Positions 1 through 6,895 of a stretch of DNA of 13,340 nucleotides are shown in pieces. The notes under the pieces are model-generated. The model searched no databases. It saw only the letters and a program-made list of their open reading frames with translations, and was not told where the DNA came from. The position numbers were made by a program, and so were the translations under genes. Source of the stretch: Clostridia bacterium. Lineage in GTDB: Bacteria > Bacillota > UBA994 > PWPR01. The DNA lies in contig PWPR01000141.1 in the NCBI GenBank assembly GCA_003557085.1, positions 1-13,340 on the forward strand, in the 5' to 3' direction. Within the stretch, counting starts at the first letter, position 1. Each line of letters starts with the position of its first letter.

Positions 1-417
1 AAACCTCTCCCTTATCTAACTATTTAGTTTTCTATCTTAAATATTATCACCTTAACACAATGGGTCCTTTGTTACGCTTAGAGTACTTCAAATCTAGGGG
101 TTTTCAGTCTAAGTGTAACTAAATTTGAATTTTGTAAAATAAATAAGCCCTGCTTATATATTTTACCACTTTAACTCGAAAAATAAAGAGATTAAAAAAA
201 AATTTTAGTGTAACTATTACGATATTAAATTTTCTTAAGGGTGCGGAAATCAGCTAATCTAATAAAGTCCCCTCACTGCTTTCTTAAATATATCAAAAAT
301 GCTAAAGATATCTCTCTTTTATGTTTTGCCTTACCTTCCAAATAATACCTTAACAAAAGTGTTAAATCAAGGAAACCTTTATATAATTATAAACTATTTA
401 TGTAATTAGATGAAAAG

Positions 418-463
418 TGCAAAAATCCTGCATCAATCCTTAGTTCTACGATGTTTTTTTGCA
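418..463. repeat. interrupted inverted repeat
   Basis: TGCAAAAA at 418-425 pairs with TTTTTGCA at 456-463, and an inner CATC (431-434) pairs with GATG (450-453). The structure is imperfect and AT-rich. No gene ends or starts next to it, so a role cannot be assigned. Confidence 0.4.
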
Positions 464-615
464 TTTATTAGCAATTAAAACATAAAACTTATATTAAGTA
501 CTGAGCATTAAAGAAGCTTTGGTTAAGTTGAGTTTACTAATTGGTTTTTAGATGGATATTTGCATGTGAAAAGTCTTTGGTTAATCTGTGTGCATAAGCT
601 TATATAACTGATCTT

Positions 616-645
616 AGATAGAGCATTTCAAAGTTAGCTCTATCT
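616..645. repeat. 9-bp hairpin
   Basis: AGATAGAGC (616-624) and GCTCTATCT (637-645) form a perfect 9-bp stem with a 12-nt loop. No T-run follows on either strand, so it does not look like an intrinsic terminator. Confidence 0.45.
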
Positions 646-758
646 CTTGATAACTGCCATAGTTCTTATAGCTATAATAAATAGGAGCCTTAGATCTCAT
701 GACTGTCTTCTGGCTAAACCTCTAAATACTTGTCTGTCTATTATATGCTGTTATATGT

Positions 759-786
759 AGTAGCTAGAGTAATAAATTTAGCTACT
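759..786 (+). repeat. 8-bp hairpin, weak terminator-like
   Basis: AGTAGCTA (759-766) pairs with TAGCTACT (779-786) around a 12-nt loop. On the plus strand the T-rich CTCTTATTTTTCTC follows, which resembles a weak terminator. No plus-strand gene precedes it. It lies 44 bases beyond the stop of the broken toxin gene on the opposite strand, where no T-run follows the hairpin. Confidence 0.35.
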
Positions 787-829
787 CTCTTATTTTTCTC
801 ATGAAGCCTTTTCTATATACTTAGATTAA

Positions 830-1140
830 TTACTTGCTACTGATCAAGCATTTCACAAAGTCTTTTTCTTCACTAATTGCTCTTACTATATAAACTGTAT
901 TTGATTCAACACGATAAAATATGTAGTTTTTACCTCCATAAAAATATCTGTAGTCTGTGGGAAAATCTATCATTTTACCTAGGGCTACTCCAATAAATGG
1001 GTTCTTTTTATATCATCGGTCTGTTTTAGTATTTTTTCTAAAGTAGCGTTTGATGCTTCTTCTCCATAGTTTAAAATCAGATATTTTTGAATGCCTAACA
1101 AATCCTGAAGAGATGCTGGTGAAAATTCTATTTTTGTCAT
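830..1140 (-). pseudogene. RelE/ParE-family toxin, frameshifted
   Basis: The gene starts at ATG 1140 with MTKIEFSPASLQDL and reads about 50 codons into a stop. The rest of the protein continues in another frame from about position 1000, through NPFIGVALGKMIDFPTDYRY and YIFYRVESNTVYIVR, to the stop at 830-832. The joined product would be about 103 residues, the normal size for a RelE/ParE mRNA interferase or gyrase toxin. The break sits at a short A-rich tract and is consistent with loss of one A. It lies directly downstream of a Phd/YefM antitoxin gene with 3 bases between stop and start, the classic antitoxin-toxin order. As written the toxin is inactive. A sequencing error is possible but less likely, because the partner gene is also broken. 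Confidence 0.72.
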
Positions 1141-1143
1141 AAA

Positions 1144-1399
1144 TCAAAGTCCTAACTTATCATAAATATCTTGAAGAGACAGCCATCTCTTCTCTCTAGC
1201 AGAGCTTTCTCCAGACTCTAAACTAGCTAAAAGCTTAATTGATGCTTTAAGCACATCTAAATCTTCAAGTTTTAGGATAGCATATTCTCCTCTTCCATTT
1301 CTGGTCAAATAAACTGGACTATTCTCTTTCACTTCATTCAATACTTCTGTATAGTTCCTCAAATCCCCCTGTGTCAGATATCGGTTTTATATTTGTCAT
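1144..1399 (-). pseudogene. Phd/YefM-family antitoxin, frameshifted near the N-terminus
   Basis: A strong ribosome binding site (AAAGGAGGT, 1415-1407) precedes ATG 1399, which reads MTNIKPISD, the usual beginning of Phd/YefM antitoxins. The frame then diverges. The expected continuation LRNYTEVLNEVKENSPVYL, then RNGRGEYAILKLED, is found in another frame from 1362 to the stop at 1144. About 10 extra bases (CACAGGGGGA) lie between the two blocks, giving a net +1 shift. The remaining 72 codons could start from the TTG at 1362, but its G-rich stretch is only 2 nt away, too close for a good ribosome binding site. In the family, the N-terminal part binds the operator and the C-terminal part binds the toxin. 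As written, normal initiation at 1399 gives a nonsense product. Confidence 0.75.
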
Positions 1400-1420
1400 G
1401 AATAATACCTCCTTTATATC

Positions 1421-1449
1421 ATTATAATAAACATGTGTAATATATTAAA
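1421..1449 (-). promoter_or_regulatory. candidate promoter of the toxin-antitoxin pair
   Basis: On the minus strand a perfect TATAAT (1426-1421) lies just upstream of the antitoxin ribosome binding site, with a weak -35 TTTAAT (1449-1444) at 17-nt spacing. Position and -10 quality support it; the -35 is poor. Confidence 0.4.
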
Positions 1450-1450
1450 A

Positions 1451-1478
1451 TATTAACATGCTTTCTAGCATGTTAATA
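1451..1478. repeat. perfect 12-bp inverted repeat upstream of the TA promoter
   Basis: TATTAACATGCT (1451-1462) and AGCATGTTAATA (1467-1478) form a perfect 12-bp stem with a 4-nt loop. It lies just upstream of the candidate -35 of the toxin-antitoxin promoter, where an autoregulatory operator could sit. Alternatively it could be a minus-strand terminator, as four T's follow on that strand, but no minus-strand gene is seen just upstream. Confidence 0.5.
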
Positions 1479-1570
1479 TGCATCTAAAAATTAAATATCT
1501 AGAAAAATTGAAAATTACTAATCTTTTTTGGATTTAACATAACCTGAGTTTATCAAAATAGAATACTAAA

Positions 1571-1895
1571 AGTGGTTATTTAATCTTTCGTAAAAGAATT
1601 TACAAAGAGCTAGAAATACCAGAGTTTTTGAGAATGTTTTTTGATAAATCACATAAGTATGATTTAGACCAAATATTAAGACTACTTGTTTTTAATAGAA
1701 TCTTATAACCTAAAAGTGAAAAGTAGGCATTTGAAAGTAAGGATGAGTTCTTTACGCCATTAAGTGCATTCTTAACTCAGTTATAGATCTTTAGCAAAGA
1801 TGGATTCATTAAAAGACAATTTGCGGGTGCGCTTAAATAGAAAGGTCTTAGAACTTTATGGTAGAGATGCTGCTTTATTTTTTTTATCTTAGTGG
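1571..1895 (+). pseudogene. decayed IS1634-type transposase fragment
   Basis: In one plus-strand frame from 1571 I read SGYLIFRKRIYKELEIPEFL and then YDLDQILRLLVFNRIL, broken by stop codons, then P-K-S-E-K, a stop, and AFESKDEFF. This resembles the N-terminal region of IS1634-family DDE transposases, where a residue string like LLVYSRIL-P-S-K-x-x-x-FE-K is typical. A second piece in another frame from 1821 reads LNRKVLELYGRDAALFF, matching the region just before the first catalytic Asp (normally YDVTNYYF), which is destroyed here. No intact terminal repeats were found. It is a fossil of a much longer element, about 550 codons in this family. Confidence 0.6.
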
Positions 1896-2230
1896 CTAAC
1901 TTATTCTTGCAATCTAGGAAAATTTAATAGTATATCTGTTAACAAAGTTTTCACAAGCTTAAAATTCTGCCAAGAAAACTCTCTTATCCATAATCAGCTT
2001 TACTTCATACAAGTCTGGTAAATGTTCATGCTTACTAACTTAATATTGTTGTTTGCTACTCTTATAGCCAAAATGAGACCAAAAACCAATATGCTGATTG
2101 CTATCTGTAGCTATTCACCCCCCCCCATAATGTAAATAATTATATATTAGTTTTATAAATAGGTAGATATTACCTGCTTAGATTAAATTCTTTCTCTGTC
2201 TATCATCCTTAATCCTGAATTAACATTCAA
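1896..2230. other. gene-free decayed stretch
   Basis: No open gene. The minus strand between about 2095 and 1940 keeps short coding-looking runs, for example DSNQHIGFWSHFGYKSSKQQ and, after a stop, DLYEVKLIMDKRVFLAEF, which suggest another pseudogene I cannot identify. A nine-C run at 2118-2126 interrupts the AT-rich sequence. Confidence 0.4.
2118..2126. repeat. nine-C homopolymer
   Basis: Nine consecutive C in a strongly AT-rich background. It is not inside an intact gene. Such runs are prone to slippage and to sequencing error. Confidence 0.85.
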
Positions 2231-2271
2231 AATAAAAAGCTTATCAAAGCAAAGTTCTTACTTTGATAAGC
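2231..2271 (-). terminator. intrinsic terminator of the collagen-like/Ig-domain gene
   Basis: On the minus strand GCTTATCAAAG pairs with CTTTGATAAGC (11 bp, 2271-2261 with 2249-2239) around an 11-nt loop, followed by TTTTTATTTTG. It starts 18 bases beyond the stop codon of the upstream minus-strand gene. Confidence 0.88.
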
Positions 2272-2289
2272 CTAAACTAATTTTCATAT

Positions 2290-3906
2290 TTACTTTAAAA
2301 ACCCATGCCATTCAAATATAGTAACATCACCTTCATAATCTATGAAAGCTTCTCCTCTCCATTGACTACTACCATAGAACTCCTTTGCAAGTGTAAAACT
2401 ACCTATATTCTTTTCTTCTTTATATAAGTTTCCTTGTAAAGAGTTTGACATTAGCCCATCTCCATAATAAGCTTTCATAACATAAGTATCATAATACTCA
2501 TCATCTTTTTTGACTTCTAGCTCAGCATATGCACTTCCTGATAAATAACCATATGGGTAATATGGTCCAGCCCATTCATATCTGGTTAAGCTTGTTTCTA
2601 TTTCACCTACAAGATCAAGTTCTATAACGTTTGATTCTTTATCAATTCCTGATAACCTATTTACAGTATCACCTGCCCACTCGCATTCTGGAATAGACCA
2701 GGAAAACCTTACTCCGCCTCCATTTTCATGATTAATCTCAAATATGCCTGTCATACTGTTCCATATCTCATTTTCATGTGTACCATGCCAGTGATATTTT
2801 CTTAAATGACTATAATACATTGGTAAAGTAGCAAACTCATAACCACTATTATACTCTGAGTCGTTTACGATTATATTACCCACATAATCATCTTCATTCC
2901 ACCCCTTAGGGAAAATTATGCTCCCCATAAAATCACTTTCTGAAATTCCTACAGTCTCTATAGGACAATATGGTAGCACTCCATGAGTACCATACATGCC
3001 TGATAAAGATTGACTAATTACAATCATTTCACTTGATGTTAAGTTTAGAAATGAAGGCAGCTCATGACTTATTTTCCCTTCATCATCAGAAGAAACTGTC
3101 CATGAGTATATAGTTATTCCAGATGCTCTACCATCTACATATTCACCACACAAAACATCGATGGAATACTCCTCGTTAGCTTGCAAATCATAAACTGTTA
3201 CTTCATAGGAACTAATGAAGTTTGCAATCTCAGAATCCCAATATCTTACTACATTGACCCAGATGTTGGCAGGTACAGTTAGGTATAACTTTGCTTGTAA
3301 ATTATCAGGGTTGCAAAAACCATCTTCCAAAAGCAACTGCCCATATAGTATATACATGCCAGTACGACTAGTATCAAAACTATTGTCTTCTAAACTCCAA
3401 TCTACATTGAAGTATTCATATGTGCCATCATCTAGCAAAACTTTAACTGATCCGGGTAGCGAGTCAATCAGATCATCTACAGAGCTATTATGCTTAATAT
3501 TAATATATTGACTGAAAACTCTTTCTAGTACAATATCTTTTTCCACAAGACCAAGTTCCTGCTCTAAAACTAAAATTCTAGCCTCCAGAGCATTATTTAG
3601 ATTAATTAACTCATCTAACTCAATCTCAACCAGCTCTTTTACAAGTGCTTGTATCTCTTCATATGAATATGTATCTCCTGCTGGTCCTTGTGGCCCAGTT
3701 GGTCCAGTTTTGTTCCATGAAATTAAACTCTCGTTATTTCTTATTTCCCCATCTTCTACAATCCGTAGAGCACCTGTGACTCTATTATATGCTGCAGTAA
3801 TAACATTATTATCTTCATGCTGAGTGTTAGCAAAGCTTGCAATCAAACTAGTAATTAGCATCAAACCGATAAAAAGAGTTACATACATGTTAATACGCTT
3901 TTTCAA
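2290..3906 (-). CDS. secreted protein with collagen-like stretch, coiled coil and Big_4-type Ig domain
   Basis: Predicted exported protein of 538 residues, function unknown. It starts at TTG 3906, well placed 7 nt after GGGGGAG, and this gives a lysine-rich signal start (MKKRINMYVT) with a hydrophobic core to about residue 25. Residues 36-66 match a motif common in bacterial surface proteins (AYN-x-x-TGALRIV, then NNESLISWN), which runs into a short Gly-x-y collagen-like stretch GPTGPQGPAG (68-77). A likely coiled coil follows (82-122). Residues about 128-212 look like a bacterial Ig-like domain of the Big_4 type (I-x-H-N-S-S-V-D-D-L-I, LPGSVKVLLDDGTYEYFNVDW, then GMYILYGQLLL and NPDNLQAKLYLTV). 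The remaining about 320 residues are acidic, rich in Tyr, Trp and Gly, and unrecognised. There is no LPXTG signal or C-terminal membrane segment, so the product is probably released or held non-covalently. It is a single-gene unit with its own terminator. Confidence 0.85.
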   Translation of the reverse strand: MKKRINMYVTLFIGLMLITSLIASFANTQHEDNNVITAAYNRVTGALRIVEDGEIRNNESLISWNKTGPTGPQGPAGDTYSYEEIQALVKELVEIELDELINLNNALEARILVLEQELGLVEKDIVLERVFSQYINIKHNSSVDDLIDSLPGSVKVLLDDGTYEYFNVDWSLEDNSFDTSRTGMYILYGQLLLEDGFCNPDNLQAKLYLTVPANIWVNVVRYWDSEIANFISSYEVTVYDLQANEEYSIDVLCGEYVDGRASGITIYSWTVSSDDEGKISHELPSFLNLTSSEMIVISQSLSGMYGTHGVLPYCPIETVGISESDFMGSIIFPKGWNEDDYVGNIIVNDSEYNSGYEFATLPMYYSHLRKYHWHGTHENEIWNSMTGIFEINHENGGGVRFSWSIPECEWAGDTVNRLSGIDKESNVIELDLVGEIETSLTRYEWAGPYYPYGYLSGSAYAELEVKKDDEYYDTYVMKAYYGDGLMSNSLQGNLYKEEKNIGSFTLAKEFYGSSQWRGEAFIDYEGDVTIFEWHGFLK

Positions 3907-4420
3907 CTATTAGCTCCCCCTTCTATAATTGCAGTCATCTTAAAAAAGTGCATCTAGACATCTTAAGCTACTAACACTTTAGAGAAATGTTTATAATAAG
4001 TACATCAACATAGAGCTAATTAACAAAAAGTAGCTACCATCTCATTTAACTAGAATCATCTAATCGAAACGGCAGCTAATCTTCACGTCTATATTTATTT
4101 AAATACTAACAATAATTATATCTTGGTTACTAATATAAAGCTTTAAGTTAAGCCTTATTGAAATGCTATAAGTATAGTAGAAAGCAAAAATCTTGCCTTA
4201 ATTATACTACAATCAGAGTAATTAAAGAAGTAATTCATCATATTAACTTATTAAAGTTTATGGAGCATCATTTAGTAATACAATAAACTTCTTTTTCATG
4301 TACAATCCCTTCCCATGTTTGCTATTTAGAAATGCCAAAATATCAAAACCACTGATTTAAGAATTTGGTATAGATCTACTAACATCCGTGACTCATAAAA
4401 GAAAACTTCTTGAAAACGCA
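3907..4420. other. gene-free gap upstream of the collagen-like gene
   Basis: No intact gene. It should contain the minus-strand promoter of the gene ending at 2290, but I found no convincing -35/-10 pair; TATAAA at 3995-3990 with TTAGCT 18 nt upstream is the best and is weak. On the minus strand near 4300 a good-looking start (GGGAAGGG, then ATG and codons for MKKKFIVLLNDAP) runs straight into a stop, possibly the relic of a lost exported protein. Confidence 0.55.
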
Positions 4421-4460
4421 AATAATCCTTAAGTAAGTACCATCTCACTTAAGGATTATT
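4421..4460 (-). terminator. hairpin downstream of the lipoprotein gene
   Basis: AATAATCCTTAAGT (4421-4434) and ACTTAAGGATTATT (4447-4460) form a perfect 14-bp stem with a 12-nt loop, 7 bases beyond the lipoprotein stop. On the minus strand the following tract is TTTGCGTTTTC, a poor T-run, so termination may be partial or the stem may mainly protect the 3' end. Confidence 0.65.
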
Positions 4461-4467
4461 AAAACAT

Positions 4468-5061
4468 TTAACTTCCAGGCTTATCTATCATAATGCCAAA
4501 GTGTATTAAACTTCCCTCATCAGGAATCTCGCCTCTTACTTCTTCAGGAACCATATCATAATATTGAGTTGCTCCACCTCTGATTCCAAGCACAACCATC
4601 ACACCACCTGTAGCCTCATAAGCATCTATCAGTTTTTGCTCAAAAGCATCTATAGCTTCAGGGTCTGTATAGTCAATATCAATAGAAAACAAAAGCTCAT
4701 AAAGTTCAGTTTGCAAGAAAAAGATGTCGGGCACAGCTTCAAACTCTAATCTTGCTTCAAATATAGGCATATTATTGTAGTACACAAAAATATCATCTAA
4801 TGGCTTATCAGTAACATACGAATAAAAACCGTCTGCATCACTGGCATGAATAACCTTCAAATCTCCTTGCAGACTTAAGTTTGTACCAGGGACCTTGTCG
4901 GTAGAACCTGGAGTCTCGTCACTTCCTGATGGTGTGTCATCTCTTACCCCACCAGGATCATCACTTTCTGGTTGAGCGTCGTTACTACATCCAGCAATAC
5001 TAAAAACTAGTAGTAAAATAGCAAAAACTGTTATTAATTTTATCAAATGTCTTCTTCTCAT
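4468..5061 (-). CDS. small orphan lipoprotein
   Basis: A 197-residue predicted lipoprotein of unknown function. I place the start at ATG 5061: it has AAGGAG at 5073-5068 with 6-nt spacing and begins MRRRHLIKLITVFAILLL, a normal lipoprotein signal peptide with lipobox SIAGC (Cys25 lipidated). The in-frame ATG at 5157 lies upstream of the predicted transcription start and can be excluded. After Cys25 comes an acidic Pro/Gly/Ser/Asp/Thr-rich linker (about 27-60), then an acidic globular domain (about 65-197) with VIHASDADGFYSYV, DIFVYYNNMPIFEARLEFE and GGVMVVLGIRGGATQYYDM. The pattern of one strand-rich domain on a flexible tether suggests an extracellular binding or regulatory module, but I recognise no family. 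It is transcribed alone, divergently from the lactate dehydrogenase operon. Confidence 0.82.
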   Translation of the reverse strand: MRRRHLIKLITVFAILLLVFSIAGCSNDAQPESDDPGGVRDDTPSGSDETPGSTDKVPGTNLSLQGDLKVIHASDADGFYSYVTDKPLDDIFVYYNNMPIFEARLEFEAVPDIFFLQTELYELLFSIDIDYTDPEAIDAFEQKLIDAYEATGGVMVVLGIRGGATQYYDMVPEEVRGEIPDEGSLIHFGIMIDKPGS

Positions 5062-5142
5062 GATGTTCTCCTTTTCTTCTTTTACTAACTGTCTATGTAA
5101 TTTGCAAGTCTTCTTCTTTGCATATACATGACAACCTCTACT

Positions 5143-5170
5143 CTTATATAATACCACATTTTTATATCAA
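5143..5170 (-). promoter_or_regulatory. lipoprotein gene promoter
   Basis: On the minus strand TTGATA (5170-5165) and TATAAG (5148-5143) are separated by 16 nt, both one base off consensus. Transcription would start near 5136, giving a 75-nt leader before ATG 5061. Confidence 0.6.
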
Positions 5171-5335
5171 TATACTAATAAGTTAGTGTCTATATAGAAG
5201 ATGACACTATAATACCTTTACAATACAACGGTACTCTATATAGCTCTTTTATTTCTTCTCTAGTCCATACATAACTTACACAAAGCCTTGTGATTAAACA
5301 AGATAAACAAATAGTTTTATAAACAAAATATTTTC

Positions 5336-5364
5336 TTGTATCTATTCTCATACTAATGCATAAT
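5336..5364 (+). promoter_or_regulatory. candidate promoter of the lactate dehydrogenase operon
   Basis: CATAAT at 5359-5364 is a good -10 and lies 17 nt from a weak -35 (TTGTAT, 5336-5341). Transcription would start around 5371, about 40 nt before the lctD start. The weak -35 would fit a promoter that depends on a regulator. Confidence 0.4.
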
Positions 5365-5365
5365 G

Positions 5366-5379
5366 ATATATGCATATAT
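5366..5379. promoter_or_regulatory. 14-bp palindrome at the operon start site
   Basis: ATATATGCATATAT is a perfect palindrome immediately downstream of the candidate -10, overlapping the expected transcription start, where a repressor would block initiation. Its AT-only arms make chance occurrence quite possible in this genome. Confidence 0.3.
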
Positions 5380-5410
5380 GTATACAAAATACAGGAAAGA
5401 AGGGCTTCTT

Positions 5411-6895
5411 ATGCAACTAATCACAGCTTTTTTAGAGAGAGACACCGACCTACTAAAAGATGAGTCTAGAATGAGTGGCTATGCAGATAGTTTGTCTTTT
5501 CCTCGGTCAACAGAAGAAGTCTCTAAGATTCTAAAATCAACCAATGAGAAAGTAACTGTTCAAGGCAATCGCACTGGGCTAACTGGCGGTGCTGTTCCTT
5601 ATGGTGGACATATACTTAATATAACAAGAATGACTGAAATATTTTCAGTAGAAGATAACATTGTGCACTGTCAAGCAGGGCTATTATTATCTGACTTAAC
5701 AAAATATTTAAAAGAATTCAATCTTTTTTTACCTCCAGATCCAACTGAGAAATCTGCTTGTTTAGGTGGAATGGTCGCTTGCAATGCTTCTGGAGCAAGA
5801 ACTTTACGCTATGGCCCCTTTAGACCCTGGGTCTTGGGCTTAACCATAGTTTTGCCTGATGGCGAAATAGTTGAACTTGAGCGAGGAGAAGTTTTTGCAA
5901 ATGGCTATGACTTTAAACTAAAAACCCAAAGTGGCAAAGTTATAAGTGCGAGCTTGCCAGAATATCAGATGCCTCAAGTGAAAAATGCAGCAGGACTATA
6001 TATTCATGAAGATATGGACTTGATCGACTTGTTTATCGGTTCTGAGGGAGTATTAGGTGTTATTACAGAAATTAAGCTTAAAGTCATCCGTCTTCCAGAA
6101 AAAGTAGTAGCTGTAACTTCATTTTTTGAAACAGAAAAATCAGCGCTTGATTTTGTTGATATGTCTAGAAATAGCAATGTTCATCCTGCAGCCTTAGAGT
6201 ATTTTGATGAGAACTCTCTAGAAATGCTTCGTAATGAAAGACAAAGCAATCCCAGTTTTATAGATTTGCAAGAACTGCCAGAGAACTATTATACAGCTGT
6301 CTATTTAGAAATACATGCTAATAGTAAAGAAGAACAAGATCAAATGCTACAAGAAGTGGCAGATATCATAACTGAATGTGGCGGCAATAGCGCTCATACT
6401 TGGTTAGCAATAACTCAGTCTGATTTTGATAATCTTCAATATTTTAGGCATGCTACACCTGAAATTGTAAATTTAACAATTGATCGTAGACGAAAAGAAT
6501 ATCCTAAGTTAACTAAACTTGGAACTGATATGGCAGTGCCAGATGATAGACTTTATGATGTTATGAACTTATATAGAAGTGACTTAGAGAAGGCTGGACT
6601 GGAGTATGTAATATTTGGTCATATTGGGGATAATCATCTTCATGTTAATATAATCCCTAGAAATGAAGCTGAGTATAATTTAGGCAAAGCACTTTACTTA
6701 GATTGGTCCAAGCAGATTGTCTCATGGGGTGGAACAGTTTCTGCTGAACATGGTATAGGAAAGTTTAAAATTGATTTCCTTAAACTAATGTATCAAGAAG
6801 AGACTATTAGCGAAATGGTTAGAATAAAAGAATTATTTGATAAAGACTTGATTCTTAATATTGGTAATCTTTTTAAAGTTGGTGAGAGAGTATGA
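5411..6895 (+). CDS. lctD: FAD-linked lactate (2-hydroxyacid) dehydrogenase subunit of an Etf complex
   Basis: Flavin dehydrogenase of the GlcD/D-LDH type, 494 residues. It oxidises lactate to pyruvate on FAD and hands electrons to the EtfAB pair encoded next to it; acts in the cytoplasm. I start at ATG 5411 because the purine-rich AGGAAAGAAGGG (5393-5404) ends 6 nt upstream; the in-frame ATG at 5363 overlaps the promoter -10. The N-terminal FAD-binding (PCMH) domain covers about residues 25-230, with VQGNRTGLTGGAVPYGG (50-66), PPDPTEKSACLGGMVACNAS (108-127) and GSEGVLGVITE (210-220). The FAD-linked oxidase C-terminal domain (about 240-490) has HIGDNHLHVN (404-413) and SAEHGIG (444-450), both family active-site signatures. 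Substrate is inferred from the three-gene context; glycolate or another 2-hydroxyacid remains possible. First gene of a tight operon; its TGA overlaps the next ATG. Confidence 0.88.
   Translation: MQLITAFLERDTDLLKDESRMSGYADSLSFPRSTEEVSKILKSTNEKVTVQGNRTGLTGGAVPYGGHILNITRMTEIFSVEDNIVHCQAGLLLSDLTKYLKEFNLFLPPDPTEKSACLGGMVACNASGARTLRYGPFRPWVLGLTIVLPDGEIVELERGEVFANGYDFKLKTQSGKVISASLPEYQMPQVKNAAGLYIHEDMDLIDLFIGSEGVLGVITEIKLKVIRLPEKVVAVTSFFETEKSALDFVDMSRNSNVHPAALEYFDENSLEMLRNERQSNPSFIDLQELPENYYTAVYLEIHANSKEEQDQMLQEVADIITECGGNSAHTWLAITQSDFDNLQYFRHATPEIVNLTIDRRRKEYPKLTKLGTDMAVPDDRLYDVMNLYRSDLEKAGLEYVIFGHIGDNHLHVNIIPRNEAEYNLGKALYLDWSKQIVSWGGTVSAEHGIGKFKIDFLKLMYQEETISEMVRIKELFDKDLILNIGNLFKVGERV

Larger units (their letters stand above)
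1..829. other. gene-free stretch with inverted repeats
   Basis: I see no intact gene on either strand; all frames are closed by frequent stops. The stretch is very AT-rich. It contains three inverted repeats, listed separately (418-463, 616-645, 759-786), and the 10-mer AGTGTAACTA occurs twice (112-121 and 207-216). It could be decayed mobile-element or gene sequence like the neighbouring 830-1895 region, but I found no readable protein motif to prove it. Confidence 0.6.

Noticed and set aside
647..678. TTGATA and TATAAT on the plus strand as a possible promoter
   Set aside because: The spacing is 20 nt, outside the usual 16-18, and no gene lies downstream on that strand.
3215..3511. 98-codon open frame on the plus strand
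   Set aside because: Antisense shadow of the secreted-protein gene, with no ribosome binding site or recognisable domain.
5062..5157. Upstream in-frame ATG extending the lipoprotein by 32 residues
   Set aside because: It lies upstream of the predicted transcription start, and the extension would bury the signal peptide inside the protein.
5190..5387. 65-codon open frame on the minus strand upstream of the lactate operon, containing TREEIKELYRVPLY, faintly like a biotin synthase N-terminus
   Set aside because: No ribosome binding site, odd Cys/Ser-rich composition, overlaps the lactate operon promoter, and the likeness is too short to support a pseudogene call.
5363..5410. Upstream in-frame ATG that would extend the lactate dehydrogenase by 16 residues
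   Set aside because: It overlaps the predicted -10 and lacks a ribosome binding site; ATG 5411 has a purine-rich site at proper spacing and matches the family start better.
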